NCBI RefSeq assembly: GCF_004571175.1
Contig: NZ_CP038273.1
Span: 248,001-312,000, forward strand
Source of the DNA: Legionella israelensis
Lineage (GTDB): Bacteria; Pseudomonadota; Gammaproteobacteria; Legionellales; Legionellaceae
Length of the DNA: 64,000 nucleotides
Reading direction: 5' to 3'
The notes under the pieces are model-generated. The model ran no database searches, was not told the origin of the DNA, and saw only the letters and a list, made by a program, of their open reading frames with translations. The translations under genes and the position numbers were made by a program. This document shows positions 46,458 through 56,738 of this stretch, piece after piece. Positions within the stretch are counted from its first letter, which is position 1. The number at the start of each line of letters is the position of its first letter.

Positions 46458-47655
46458 TGTAGTAGTTCAAACTTGATCTGACAGTTACCGGTTTTTCAGA
46501 AGTGTCTGTCAGGTCAAATTCAGCCTATCAATTTTTCCTTCCAGATTTGTTTGCCATCAATCAATGTTTGCATTGGAGTACGTCCACAGCACATTTTGCC
46601 TTGATGGGTGCGCTCATTATTATAATAATGAAGCCATACGTCCAGATCTTTTTGCAGTTCATCCATGTCATCGTAAACTTTCTTACGGAATGTGATTTGA
46701 TAAAACTCCTGCAAAATCGTTTTGTGGAAACGCTCACAAATACCGTTTGTTTGCGGTGATTGTGCTTTAGTTTTCGTGTGATCAATGTTGTTAATAGCTA
46801 AATAAAGCTGATAGTCATGCTGTTCTACTTTCCCACAATACTCTGTACCCCGGTCAGTTAAAACACGCAGCATAGGTAACTGCTGCTGCTCAAAGAACGG
46901 CAAGACCTTGTCGTTAAGGAGATCTGCTGATGTAATAGGCGTTTTTGTTGTATAGAGCTTGGCAAATGCCACTTTGCTATAAGTATCAACAAAAGTCTGC
47001 TGATAAATGCGGCCAACTCCTTTGATAGTTCCCACATAGAATGTATCTTGGGAACCAAGATAGCCAGGATGTGCTGTTTCAATTTCGCCGCAAGCCTCAT
47101 CATCAAACTTCTTCTTCTCCAAAGCTGCAATTTGTGCTTCTGTGAGAATAATGCCCTCTGATGCTACTTTGGCTTCAAGTGCCTTCAAACGGTCTTTAAA
47201 GTTAGCTAAATTATGCCTAAGCCAGACGCTGCGAACGCCACTAGGGGATACAAAAATCCCTTTCTTACGCAACTCATTACTGGTGCGTAGTTGACCATGA
47301 GCTGGATATTCTATGGCGTACTCTTTTACCGCTTGCTCTATAGAATCGTCAACACGGTTCTTGTGATTAGGTTGCCTTCGTGACTTATCAAATAAGGCAT
47401 CTACCCCACCAGATTCTACCGCTGATTTATAACGATAGAAGGTGTCTCGTGATAAACCCATTACCTTACAGGCTTTCGATACATTGCCTAATTCTTCAGC
47501 TAAATTTAGTAAGCCAACTTTGTGTTTAATAATTTTAACGTTATTATCTATCATGAGAGTTTTCCTTTTGGTTTTGTTAAAGTTTGCACTTCTATCAAAA
47601 CCGGAAACTCTCACCTTTTCAAGTGGTTATGTCAGATTAAGTCGAAACTAATTCA
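46458..47655 (-). mobile_element. IS481-family insertion sequence, copy 2 (inverted)
   Basis: 1198 bp, same ends and transposase as 36304-37501 but in the opposite orientation. It is flanked by its own 7-bp duplication AATAAGG (46451-46457 and 47656-47662). It landed directly after the stop codon of the giant gene. Confidence 0.92.
46520..47554 (-). CDS. IS481-family transposase, copy 2
   Basis: Protein identical to copy 1 over its whole length: 344 residues with helix-turn-helix followed by a DDE integrase core. The identity of the two copies points to recent transposition. Confidence 0.93.
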   Translation of the reverse strand: MIDNNVKIIKHKVGLLNLAEELGNVSKACKVMGLSRDTFYRYKSAVESGGVDALFDKSRRQPNHKNRVDDSIEQAVKEYAIEYPAHGQLRTSNELRKKGIFVSPSGVRSVWLRHNLANFKDRLKALEAKVASEGIILTEAQIAALEKKKFDDEACGEIETAHPGYLGSQDTFYVGTIKGVGRIYQQTFVDTYSKVAFAKLYTTKTPITSADLLNDKVLPFFEQQQLPMLRVLTDRGTEYCGKVEQHDYQLYLAINNIDHTKTKAQSPQTNGICERFHKTILQEFYQITFRKKVYDDMDELQKDLDVWLHYYNNERTHQGKMCCGRTPMQTLIDGKQIWKEKLIG

Positions 47656-47916
47656 AATAAGGTCCTGTTCTTTATTTATACCTCCTTTTTCACAAAACAA
47701 AGCATAAATTATTTGAATTAAATCAGTGAGTTATTTATTCCATTCCCTGTTTTTACTTTTTATGTCTTAAGTGCAAAACTTTATTTTGCAAAGAGCTGAT
47801 GGCAACTATACGACAGTCCATTAATTTTTTATTAATAAACGAAATTTACAATCCCTTATACACAGTCGTCTACCCAAGTCACTCACACAAAATCATAATT
47901 TCAGTAGGAACCTGCC

Positions 47917-50748
47917 ATGAATGCAAATGAAATAAAACAAATCTTAATCACCTTGTACCAACAGTTGTCTGAATTTTTTACCATCTACAATAATATGACC
48001 CTGGTGAGCCAGCGGGTTATTCAGTCTGAAGAAATCAAATGGGCCGACAGTAAACAAAGTGAACTTAATCAATCCTATGAAATCCTGAGTAAAAACGTTC
48101 TCTCCGATACAATGCTTGATGGGAATAATATTGAAACCATTATCACTGAGCAAATTGAACTCCTGCGTCAACTTGATTTTGAAAATGACGCTACAGAAAA
48201 AGAGCATGAATCATTGCTAAAGTGTCTCTCTACAATTTCCACCATAATGGAAAAATTAAGCTCTTTTCATCGTTATGAACAAACATCCAATCCAGAATTT
48301 ACCAATCAAATGGCAGCTATGTTGCATACTCGTTTATTTAGTAAAAGCATGCAGCATTTGCTTTCAGGAATTGAAGATAAAAATCAATGGATACCATTAA
48401 ACAATGACAGCACGATTCCTAACTTATTTACCGTGCGAATGAGTACCTTACTTTCGGAAATGCTGCGCGTCTCTCAAAAGTTACAGCTCGAGCAACCCTC
48501 AGAAATTAAAAATACAGTTAATCGATTAAAAGAAAAAACAGAAAATCTGTCTAAAAAATACAAAAAGATTTTGTTTTTAGGCGAAATTCTGGATGAATAT
48601 ATCGATGCCATGCTTAACACTGTATTGCAACCCAGTAATGGCAGTGAACAGGATGATGTGGAACAATATTTCAACGCCCTAAAAGAATTAAAAATTGATG
48701 AACAACTTACTTTAGATTCAATTAAAGTAGCCATGTCTACTTCTTTATTTAATTCTATGTTAGGAAGCACCTCTCATGTTCAAGATTCTATTGTTATTTC
48801 AAATATTCAAAGTTTAACTTCATCGCTCCTTGAAAACAGTGATTTACCTTATGAAGACACCAGATCGAGTCTGTTTCCATATATTATTTTAACAAAAGAT
48901 AAAATTATTAAGGGAATAGATGATCGTCATTTTGAAACGGTAAAAAATCAATTACAAACTTTACATGTATTTTATATCAGCTTTCTTTCAGAGTATTTTA
49001 AAAGCGAAGAGCTTGATCCGGCGGGCATTCAACAGCTGTTTTATGCTTTAGAAGAAATACAAAAGGCCTTACTTGATGCCGGAATCCCTGTACCCAACGC
49101 CAAACCAAATAAAATGCTCGAGGCTATTCAAGTCTATCAACGCCTTAATGTTGCGGACAATTCTCTCAGGCCACATGATTCCATTGATGAGTTGATTGTC
49201 GATCATTCATTGACTGGCATTGTTGATTATAAATTAATCGGGAAGGGAAATCGTGGAGTGGTGTATTCACTGTACACTGAAAACAATGAATTAGGCGATA
49301 AATGCTTAAAAACCGATGAAGATCCCATACGGGCATCCCATGAATACAATATACTTAAAAAACTCAACAAAAATAAGCAATTAAAGATATACAGGCTCAA
49401 AGGCTCTTTTGCCTTTGAAATTCCAAGAGCACCGGGCAGCTCTGCTCAAGATTATTTTAATCAGGAAAGAACAGATGAAGAAAAAGAACAATTTCTCCAA
49501 TCTCTATTTTCAAAGCTTTTAGAACTCCACGAACATGGCATAATCCACCGCGATTTGAAGCTGGATAATATTTTTTATGAGCCTGAAACACAAACCTGTA
49601 CTATTATTGACTTTGGCCGGGCGATAAACATCGATGACAGTGATCCACAATACAGCTTGTTTGACTCCTTTCAAAGTTCAAATACAGCTTACAAAATATT
49701 TAGAAAGATACAATTATCTCTGCAGCCACATGTTGCGCCAGAGTACATGGACCCCAACGCCTCGAGTGACACAATAGGCCCCTGGTCTGATTACTATTCA
49801 TTTGGAGTGATTGCAGAATTATTGCTTCCTGGTAACCATAATTATCCAGATGCTCTATTTGAGGATCCTGCTTTGCGGAGAGAAGCATATCAATGGCAAA
49901 AAAGTCTCTTTATTGGTAATGAGTCATCTATTGATGTTGACCCATTCTCTAAGGAAGAGGATTCATCATTAGAGGATTCTACTGTGAGGAGCAAGGCTTA
50001 TGAAAGTCAAAAAACTCTCTTTATTGATGAATCCTCTATTGATATTGATGATTTCTTTAATGAAGAAGACTCCTCTAACGAGAATTATTCATTTAAACTC
50101 AATCAGGACGAAGTAATAAAATTCATTCAATTTAAAAAAATCAGTAAAATAATTAACATGGGCGCCATCGCACTAAAAGATTATTGCGATAAGGCCAAAA
50201 ACTTTGATCGTTCAATGTTTTTCAAACATAATGCTAATGGAAGAAAAATCGCCCTTCAAGCAATGGAAGCCTGGAATAAAGACCTATGGCATTGCCTGTC
50301 TACCTATAATAATCAAATCACTGACGGCCAAGATGCCACTGAGTGTTTAAATATTTTAAATCAAGAAATCAAACGATCCTTCTTAAAATTATTTAAAAAC
50401 ATAAAATCCAGTAGCCACAAAAAACATTCCTTCCGAAATTATGTTTTTGTCTTGGCACAAGATATTCAAACTACATTTGATCTAGATCTTGTCATCGGCA
50501 AGGAGCATTTAAAAAGCGCTCATTTGGCAGAAGGAAGTTCCAAATCCTATGATGATTCTACATCTGTCATGGATGATGAATACGATATTCAGGAAGGAAA
50601 TTATTTTAATCAGATTCAGGAAACAAACCTGTCAAAGCAGGATTGGGACAAGATAATTTCAGACCTTAAATCTGAATATCCTTCAGATTCAAACGGCTCA
50701 GATCTGTCACTGGCAGAGCAGCTCGCATGGGTTAGAGGAGGACGATAA
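47917..50748 (+). CDS. Eukaryotic-like Ser/Thr protein kinase, 943 residues, candidate Dot/Icm effector
   Basis: AGGA 7 nt before the ATG fixes the start. Residues 1-430 are helical and of unknown function. A protein-kinase domain follows: glycine loop GKGNRGVVY (442-450), the beta-3 lysine region DKCLK (Lys465), catalytic loop IIHRDLKLDNIF (Asp546), DFG as IIDFGRA (Asp565), and the APE-like VAPEYMDP. All catalytic residues are present. The C-lobe carries a tandem repeat of about 36 residues (649-721) with SLFIGNESSIDVD and TLFIDESSIDIDD cores. A helical C-terminus of about 200 residues follows. It resembles Legionella LegK-type kinases in kind, but I cannot match it to one. Confidence 0.82.
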   Translation: MNANEIKQILITLYQQLSEFFTIYNNMTLVSQRVIQSEEIKWADSKQSELNQSYEILSKNVLSDTMLDGNNIETIITEQIELLRQLDFENDATEKEHESLLKCLSTISTIMEKLSSFHRYEQTSNPEFTNQMAAMLHTRLFSKSMQHLLSGIEDKNQWIPLNNDSTIPNLFTVRMSTLLSEMLRVSQKLQLEQPSEIKNTVNRLKEKTENLSKKYKKILFLGEILDEYIDAMLNTVLQPSNGSEQDDVEQYFNALKELKIDEQLTLDSIKVAMSTSLFNSMLGSTSHVQDSIVISNIQSLTSSLLENSDLPYEDTRSSLFPYIILTKDKIIKGIDDRHFETVKNQLQTLHVFYISFLSEYFKSEELDPAGIQQLFYALEEIQKALLDAGIPVPNAKPNKMLEAIQVYQRLNVADNSLRPHDSIDELIVDHSLTGIVDYKLIGKGNRGVVYSLYTENNELGDKCLKTDEDPIRASHEYNILKKLNKNKQLKIYRLKGSFAFEIPRAPGSSAQDYFNQERTDEEKEQFLQSLFSKLLELHEHGIIHRDLKLDNIFYEPETQTCTIIDFGRAINIDDSDPQYSLFDSFQSSNTAYKIFRKIQLSLQPHVAPEYMDPNASSDTIGPWSDYYSFGVIAELLLPGNHNYPDALFEDPALRREAYQWQKSLFIGNESSIDVDPFSKEEDSSLEDSTVRSKAYESQKTLFIDESSIDIDDFFNEEDSSNENYSFKLNQDEVIKFIQFKKISKIINMGAIALKDYCDKAKNFDRSMFFKHNANGRKIALQAMEAWNKDLWHCLSTYNNQITDGQDATECLNILNQEIKRSFLKLFKNIKSSSHKKHSFRNYVFVLAQDIQTTFDLDLVIGKEHLKSAHLAEGSSKSYDDSTSVMDDEYDIQEGNYFNQIQETNLSKQDWDKIISDLKSEYPSDSNGSDLSLAEQLAWVRGGR

Positions 50749-50763
50749 ATTTAGATGCAATAG

Positions 50764-50786
50764 ACCGCGGTTGTTGATGCCGCGGT
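50764..50786 (+). terminator. Hairpin after the kinase gene
   Basis: ACCGCGG and CCGCGGT pair across a 9-nt loop, 16 nt past the kinase stop. There is no T-tract, so it may be factor-dependent. Confidence 0.4.
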
Positions 50787-50890
50787 AATTCGTAGGCTTA
50801 ACTTTCAACTTATCAATTCGTAGAGGATTCTGATAAACATAACGCTACCAATATCTTTTAACCTATTTGCTTTTACTGGCAAAATGAATA

Positions 50891-52267
50891 TTATAGGTTA
50901 TTCTTTTTTGTTCTCCAACTTGTTCCTGTAGGACCATCTTCCAGTTCAATTCCTTTTAAAATCAGTAAATCCCTTATTTCATCTGCTTTTTGCCAGTTGC
51001 GTTGGGCACGGGCTTCCAGTCGTTGTTGAATCAAGTCTTCTATCTCTTTTTTATCAACTTCTTTAAGACCACCCTGCAAGAAAGAAATAGCGGAACTCTG
51101 CATAATACCTAATATGGAAGCCATATGTTTTAAGGTTGCTACTAAGACGGGATCATATCTTTTATTCACTTCGTGACTTAGTTGAAACATAACAGATAAA
51201 GCCTCAGGCGTATTAAAATCATCATTCATGGCCTCATTAAATTGGCTCAGCCATTGCTCATCGAGATGTTGTGCATGATCTTCTAAAGGTACATCTTTAA
51301 TGGTTTGGTATAGTCGAGTTAATCCTCTGGCAGCATTGTGCAGGTTTTCTTCAGAATAATTGAGAGGACTGCGATAATGACTGCTTAATAGAAAATAACG
51401 AACCACCTCAGAATGATGTACTTTTAAAACATCCTGAATGGTGAAAAAATTTCCTAAGGATTTGGCCATTTTTTCATTATTGACTTGTAACATCCCTACA
51501 TGAATCCAATAATTTGCAAGGGCTTTACCACTAACAGCTTCACTTTGAGCAATTTCATTTTCATGATGAGGAAACTGCAAATCCAATCCTCCTCCATGAA
51601 TGTCAAAATGTTCCCCAAGCTCATGCATGGACATGGCAGAGCATTCAATGTGCCACCCCGGCCTACCCTCACCCCAGGGCGAAGGCCAACTGGGCTCTGC
51701 GAGTTTTGCCTTTTTCCATAAAACAAAATCGAGCGGAGAGCGTTTTTCCTTAACAATGTCTACGCGAGCACCAGACATTAAACCCTCAATGTCTTTATGA
51801 GACAATTTTCCATAATCCTTAAACTTCTCTACCTGATAACAGACATCTCCATTTTCACTGATATAGGCATACCCTTTTTTGAGCAGACGCTCAATTAACT
51901 GGATAATGGAATCGATATGTGTAGTAGCACGAGGTTCGATATCTGGCAGAAGAATGTTTAAAGCCCGCATATCCTCATGCATGGCGGTGATATATTGCTC
52001 GGTCAATGCTTCTATGGATATATTTCTTTCTGCAGCACGGGCAATGATCTTATCATCAATATCGGTAATATTACGGACAAATTTAACCTTAAAGCCCTGG
52101 GAGCGCAAAAACCTGACCATGACATCAAAGCAAACCATTGAGCGAGCATGCCCTAGATGGCAACGATCATAAACGGTAATGCCACATACATAAAGCCCAA
52201 TTTTCCCGGGTGTTATGGGTTTAAACTTTTCCTTGGTACGTGTTAATGAATTATATACCTGTAACAT
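50891..52267 (-). CDS. cysS: Cysteinyl-tRNA synthetase
   Basis: Charges tRNA-Cys. The 458-residue class I synthetase has HIGH as HLGHAR, KMSKS as KMAKS, and the zinc-site motifs [18 protein letters not shown] and [17 protein letters not shown]. It lies 11 nt after glnS on the same strand, so the two are probably cotranscribed. Confidence 0.98.
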   Translation of the reverse strand: MLQVYNSLTRTKEKFKPITPGKIGLYVCGITVYDRCHLGHARSMVCFDVMVRFLRSQGFKVKFVRNITDIDDKIIARAAERNISIEALTEQYITAMHEDMRALNILLPDIEPRATTHIDSIIQLIERLLKKGYAYISENGDVCYQVEKFKDYGKLSHKDIEGLMSGARVDIVKEKRSPLDFVLWKKAKLAEPSWPSPWGEGRPGWHIECSAMSMHELGEHFDIHGGGLDLQFPHHENEIAQSEAVSGKALANYWIHVGMLQVNNEKMAKSLGNFFTIQDVLKVHHSEVVRYFLLSSHYRSPLNYSEENLHNAARGLTRLYQTIKDVPLEDHAQHLDEQWLSQFNEAMNDDFNTPEALSVMFQLSHEVNKRYDPVLVATLKHMASILGIMQSSAISFLQGGLKEVDKKEIEDLIQQRLEARAQRNWQKADEIRDLLILKGIELEDGPTGTSWRTKKNNL

Positions 52268-52278
52268 TTATGATCCCC

Positions 52279-53937
52279 TTAACTTATTTTTCCCCAGGTA
52301 TCTTTCAAGTCTACCACGCGGTGAAAAGCCTGAACTTTTCTCTCAGTAACTTTGTTGACGCAATAATAACCCAGTCGCTCAAATTGAAAAACCTCACCTT
52401 CCGGCTGAAAAGCCAGTGAAGGCTCGCAAAATCCTTTCTGCTCCTTCAGTGAATCATGATTTAAAAACTGAAAATAATCCTCTTCTCGGGCAGGATTTGG
52501 ATCATTAAATAGACGGTCGTATTGATAAATAGTCACTGGATAAGCATATTTACAACTTACCCAATGTATAACACCCTTCACTTTTCTACCTTCAGGCTTT
52601 TGACCCAGTGTTTTTTCATCATAAGTACAACGCAATTCAATCACTTGACCTTTATCATCATATACGGCGCGTTCGCATTTAATAACATAGGCATGTCTTA
52701 AGCGCACTTCGGCTCCAGGCGAAAGTCTGAAATAATTTTTTGGCGGATTTTCCATAAAATCATTTCGATCAATGTATATTTCCCGCGTAAAGGGTAAAGT
52801 ACGATGTCCTAAATCAGGATTATTTTGCGAATAATTTACAGAAAATTCTTCAACTTTATCTTCCGGGTAATTTTCAATAATCACCTTGATAGGACTAGTC
52901 ACACAAAGTGCTCTTTTAGCCGTAAGATTTAATTCATTACGTACACACTCTTCCAAAAGGGACATATCTATCACCGAGTCACTGCGAGATACACCTATCA
53001 TTTCACAAAATTGACGAATGGCAGCAGGTGGATAACCACGTTTTTTCATGCCTTTTAATGTTGGCATACGTGGATCATCCCATCCACTTACCACCTTTTT
53101 TTCAACCAGTTCACGTAATTTACGTTTACTGGTTACTGTATGAGATAAATTTAATCGGGCAAACTCAGTTTGCACGGGTTTTGAAGGCACAGGCAAATGA
53201 TGAATAAACCAATCGTATAAAGGCCTGTGATCCTGGAATTCAAGGGTACAAAGTGAATGGGTAATATACTCCAAAGCATCGGAGACAGGATGAGCATAAT
53301 CATACATGGGATAAATACACCACTCATCGCCTGTGCGTTGATGATGAACATGGCGAATTCGATACATGACCGGATCCCTCATGTTAATATTACCGGAAGA
53401 CATGTCTATTTTAGCCCGCAATACATAGGCACCATCGGCAAATTCACCGGCTTTCATTCTTTCAAATAACTCTAAGTTTTCCTCAACAGGACGGTTACGC
53501 TGCGGACTTTCTATTCCCCGTTCCTGCAAAGTTCCCCTGTAGGCACGAATCTCAGCCATGGATAAGCTGTCAACATAAGCCTTACCCTGCTTGATTAAAT
53601 GAACAGCATATTCATAAAGTTTCTGATAATAATCAGAAGAGTAAGTAATGTCGTGCCACTGATAACCGAGCCATTTGACATCATCAATAATGGCCTCCAC
53701 AAATTCTTTTTCTTCTTTTATGGGATTGGTGTCATCAAAGCGCAAATAACATCGTCCGTTAAATTCTCTGGCCAATTCAAAATTCAGGCAAATCGATTTG
53801 GCATGTCCAATGTGAAGATAACCATTTGGCTCGGGAGGAAAACGGGTTACGATCGCTTCATACTGTCCAGAAGCCAAGTCATCTTTTATTAACTGGCGAA
53901 TAAAATGTGGTCGTTTTTCAATTACATCTGTCATCAT
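52279..53937 (-). CDS. glnS: Glutaminyl-tRNA synthetase
   Basis: Charges tRNA-Gln. The 552-residue class I enzyme has FPPEPNGYLHIGHAKSICLNF. The KMSKS-equivalent is VTSKRKL where E. coli has VMSKRKL, a small change at a non-catalytic position. The ATG shares one base with the trpA stop codon, and a second ATG follows immediately. It is the first of the glnS-cysS pair downstream of the trp genes. Confidence 0.98.
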   Translation of the reverse strand: MMTDVIEKRPHFIRQLIKDDLASGQYEAIVTRFPPEPNGYLHIGHAKSICLNFELAREFNGRCYLRFDDTNPIKEEKEFVEAIIDDVKWLGYQWHDITYSSDYYQKLYEYAVHLIKQGKAYVDSLSMAEIRAYRGTLQERGIESPQRNRPVEENLELFERMKAGEFADGAYVLRAKIDMSSGNINMRDPVMYRIRHVHHQRTGDEWCIYPMYDYAHPVSDALEYITHSLCTLEFQDHRPLYDWFIHHLPVPSKPVQTEFARLNLSHTVTSKRKLRELVEKKVVSGWDDPRMPTLKGMKKRGYPPAAIRQFCEMIGVSRSDSVIDMSLLEECVRNELNLTAKRALCVTSPIKVIIENYPEDKVEEFSVNYSQNNPDLGHRTLPFTREIYIDRNDFMENPPKNYFRLSPGAEVRLRHAYVIKCERAVYDDKGQVIELRCTYDEKTLGQKPEGRKVKGVIHWVSCKYAYPVTIYQYDRLFNDPNPAREEDYFQFLNHDSLKEQKGFCEPSLAFQPEGEVFQFERLGYYCVNKVTERKVQAFHRVVDLKDTWGKIS

Positions 53938-54749
53938 TATTTTCCATTATAGTCAATGGCTTTTCTCATATTACCTATAAGTGTAACACCGGCACGAATA
54001 TCCTTTTGATCTTTTTCATAAGCCGTTAAAATTTGAGAAATAAGTGCGGCACCGACAATCACACCATCAGCAAATTCAGATACCTTTTTTGCCATTTCTG
54101 CTGTTTTTATACCGAATCCTACCATCAGAGGTAAATCCGTTTGTGACTTTCTGCGCATATAATCCGATTTGACCTGCTCTATATCAAATGTATCTGCTCC
54201 TGTCACACCCTTTAGCGATACATAATACAGATAACCTTTTCCATATTGATTAATCTTTTTCATACGGTTATCTGAAGTGGTCGGTGAACATAAATATATA
54301 CTGTATAAATTATTTTTTTCCCATATATTTGCTACAGTCTCCGTTTCCTCGGGCGGTAAATCCACCAAAATCGTACCGTCAACGCCAGATTTCTTTGCAT
54401 CGCGGGCAAAATTCTCATAACCGTATTGCTCAACAGGATTAAGATAACCCATAAGCACGATGGGGGTTTCACCATCTTGTTTTCGGAATTCAACCACCAT
54501 GTTCAATACATCGTTGCAGTTTACCTCAAAAGCAAGCGCTCTTTCCATAGCTGACTGGATGGCAGGCCCTTCTGCCATGGGATCAGAAAATGGAATTCCA
54601 AGCTCAATGATATCAGCGCCTTCCTGAACGAGATAATGCATTAATTGAACCGTTAAATCCGGACGTGGATCTCCTGCAGTGATATAGGGACTCAACATTT
54701 TCCGATGATTATCCTTTAAATAGGAAAGCTTTTTATCAATTCGATTCAT
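53937..54749 (-). CDS. trpA: Tryptophan synthase alpha chain
   Basis: Cleaves indole-3-glycerol phosphate to indole and glyceraldehyde-3-phosphate. From ATG 54749 (GGGA 6 nt upstream) the product is 270 residues, like E. coli TrpA (268); the longer frame begins at a TTG and is not used. Motifs: ELGIPFSDPMAEGPAIQ (catalytic Glu), VDGTILVDLPPEE (catalytic Asp), and LPLMVGFGIKTAE with VIVGAAL. It is separated from trpB by about 170 bp that contain a MITE-like fragment. Confidence 0.97.
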   Translation of the reverse strand: MNRIDKKLSYLKDNHRKMLSPYITAGDPRPDLTVQLMHYLVQEGADIIELGIPFSDPMAEGPAIQSAMERALAFEVNCNDVLNMVVEFRKQDGETPIVLMGYLNPVEQYGYENFARDAKKSGVDGTILVDLPPEETETVANIWEKNNLYSIYLCSPTTSDNRMKKINQYGKGYLYYVSLKGVTGADTFDIEQVKSDYMRRKSQTDLPLMVGFGIKTAEMAKKVSEFADGVIVGAALISQILTAYEKDQKDIRAGVTLIGNMRKAIDYNGK

Positions 54750-54784
54750 AACGTATCCCAAAATAAATTGAAAAGAAAATCATA

Positions 54785-54816
54785 ACTTACTCATGTTACG
54801 CAGCACAGTATTTTAT
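54785..54816. repeat. Left-end fragment of MITE-like family B between trpB and trpA
   Basis: TTACTCATGTTACGCAGCAC and the following AGTATTTT match the left end of the element at 23203-23350 at nearly every position. No matching right end was found nearby, so it is a remnant. Confidence 0.45.
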
Positions 54817-54919
54817 AGACCATCTTTGATAAACATCGAAATGAAAAAACGCTTTTCAAGTTCGTCAAAAACATTGGCTTTATTGAAAATTTGGCAAAAG
54901 TCTCGGTTTGCGGTGTCGG

Positions 54920-56119
54920 TTATATCGTTACTCCGTCTATACTTGCAACCGTATGAATATCCTTATCGCCACGGCCTGATAAATTTACAATAACATGTTG
55001 ATCCGATTTCATCGTTTTGGCCAACTTCATCGCATAGGCTACTGCATGGCTGGATTCAAGTGCAGGGATGATGCCTTCAACCCTCGTTAAAGTATGAAAT
55101 GCTGATAATGCTTCATCATCATTAATAGCCACGTAATTTACACGTCCAATGTCTTTCAAATAAGCATGTTCCGGCCCTACTCCTGGATAATCCAGACCCG
55201 CAGAAATAGAGTAAGTATCTTGAACCTGACCGTTTTTATCACATAAAAGATAGGTACGATTGCCATGTAAAACGCCTGGCTTTCCAGCTAACAAGGAGGC
55301 CGCATGCTCCCCTGTTTGCAAACCTTTGCCGCCAGCCTCTACACCGTACATGCGCACTGAAGCATCCTCAAGAAAGGGATAAAATAATCCAATTGCATTT
55401 GAACCACCACCGACACAAGCTACAAGCGCATCAGGTAATCGACCTATCTTTGTCAACAATTGTTCACGTACTTCACGACCAATGACTGCCTGAAAATCCC
55501 GCACCATTTTTGGATAAGGATGCGGTCCTGCAACGGTACCAATAATATAAAAGGTATCATCCACATGAGTCACCCAATCTCTCATCGCTTCATTCAGTGC
55601 ATCTTTTAAAGTTCTGGAACCAGAATCCACTGATATAACCTCAGCACCTAATAATTTCATCCGATAAACATTACTGGATTGGCGCTTGATGTCCTCTGAG
55701 CCCATATAAACGACACATTCCATTCCCAGCTTGGCTGCCACTGTGGCGGAGGCTACACCGTGCTGGCCAGCACCAGTTTCAGCAATGATTCTTTTTTTTC
55801 CCATCCGTTTGGCCAACAGAGCCTGACCTACCGTATTGTTAATTTTATGCGCACCAGTATGGTTTAAATCTTCTCGCTTTAAATAAATTTGTGCACCCCC
55901 TGCCTGTTCACTTAAACGATGAGCATGATAAAGAGGTGAAGGACGACCAACATAATCTGTTAACTCTTGCTGCAATTCTTCAAGAAAAGCAGGATCATCA
56001 TGATAATTCTGATACGCCTCCTGCAATTGTTGAAGGGCATTCATCAAGGTATCAGCAACAAACATCCCACCGTAAGGGCCAAAATGTCCGTGTTCATCAG
56101 GAAGTTGTTTATTGATCAT
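54920..56119 (-). CDS. trpB: Tryptophan synthase beta chain
   Basis: Condenses indole and serine to tryptophan with PLP. The 399-residue product has the PLP lysine in [32 protein letters not shown], and the phosphate loop [11 protein letters not shown]. It overlaps the end of trpF by 11 nt. Confidence 0.98.
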   Translation of the reverse strand: MINKQLPDEHGHFGPYGGMFVADTLMNALQQLQEAYQNYHDDPAFLEELQQELTDYVGRPSPLYHAHRLSEQAGGAQIYLKREDLNHTGAHKINNTVGQALLAKRMGKKRIIAETGAGQHGVASATVAAKLGMECVVYMGSEDIKRQSSNVYRMKLLGAEVISVDSGSRTLKDALNEAMRDWVTHVDDTFYIIGTVAGPHPYPKMVRDFQAVIGREVREQLLTKIGRLPDALVACVGGGSNAIGLFYPFLEDASVRMYGVEAGGKGLQTGEHAASLLAGKPGVLHGNRTYLLCDKNGQVQDTYSISAGLDYPGVGPEHAYLKDIGRVNYVAINDDEALSAFHTLTRVEGIIPALESSHAVAYAMKLAKTMKSDQHVIVNLSGRGDKDIHTVASIDGVTI

Positions 56120-56735
56120 TGTTCACTCTCATTAATTTTACAAAACGTTTCATTTTATCATGGTCTTTAATGCCAGGTGATAGTTCTACGCCGCTACAAA
56201 CATCAACAGCATAAGGATTATACTGCAAAGCCCTTTTAATATTAGCGTCATTCAGCCCGCCTGCCAAAATATATGGCTTGGGCAAGATCTCGGGAATCAT
56301 CTGCCAATCAAAAGTCCGCCCTGTCCCACCATGTATCTTTGTGGAAGGTGTATCAAGCAATATTGCCGATGATGAACGATAGGACTGCGCCGACTCTGTG
56401 AGGATCTCTGATGTGTTTGCTGCCACGGCTTTAATATAAGGAAAATTAAACTGCTCGCAAAACTCGGGAGATTCGTTTCCATGAAACTGTAATAATTGTA
56501 CTGGAATTTCTTGCAAAATTTGCTTTACCCGATCCGGTTTAGGATTGACCAGTACAGCGACAGCATCAATAAAAGGGGGAATATCGGATAATAAATATTT
56601 AGCTTTTTGAACCGTTACACAACGAGAACTTTCCGAAGCAAAGATCAACCCAATTGCATCAACCCCAAGAGACGTAGCGAGAATAATATCCTCTTTTCGA
56701 GTCATTCCACAAAATTTAATCCGGATCCTCGACAT
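56109..56735 (-). CDS. trpF: Phosphoribosylanthranilate isomerase
   Basis: Isomerises N-(5'-phosphoribosyl)anthranilate in tryptophan synthesis. The 208-residue TIM barrel has [11 protein letters not shown] (catalytic Cys), [25 protein letters not shown] and [14 protein letters not shown] lies 6 nt before the ATG. Three nt separate it from truA. It is in the truA-trpF-trpB-trpA cluster common in gammaproteobacteria. Confidence 0.97.
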   Translation of the reverse strand: MSRIRIKFCGMTRKEDIILATSLGVDAIGLIFASESSRCVTVQKAKYLLSDIPPFIDAVAVLVNPKPDRVKQILQEIPVQLLQFHGNESPEFCEQFNFPYIKAVAANTSEILTESAQSYRSSSAILLDTPSTKIHGGTGRTFDWQMIPEILPKPYILAGGLNDANIKRALQYNPYAVDVCSGVELSPGIKDHDKMKRFVKLMRVNNDQ

Positions 56736-56738
56736 GCA

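Noticed and set aside
36304..47655. The two IS481-family copies as ends of a composite transposon carrying effectors
   Set aside because: Each copy has its own matching 7-bp target duplication and the outer flanks differ, which means two separate insertions rather than one 11-kb unit.
47820..47850. PmrA-type regulatory box (cTTAATatT) upstream of the kinase gene
   Set aside because: Only a partial ATTAATTTTTTATTAAT match; such strings are common in AT-rich DNA.
54762..54919. Attenuator or riboswitch between trpB and trpA
   Set aside because: The gap is explained at least in part by a MITE-like fragment, and no Trp-codon leader or antiterminator pairing was seen.
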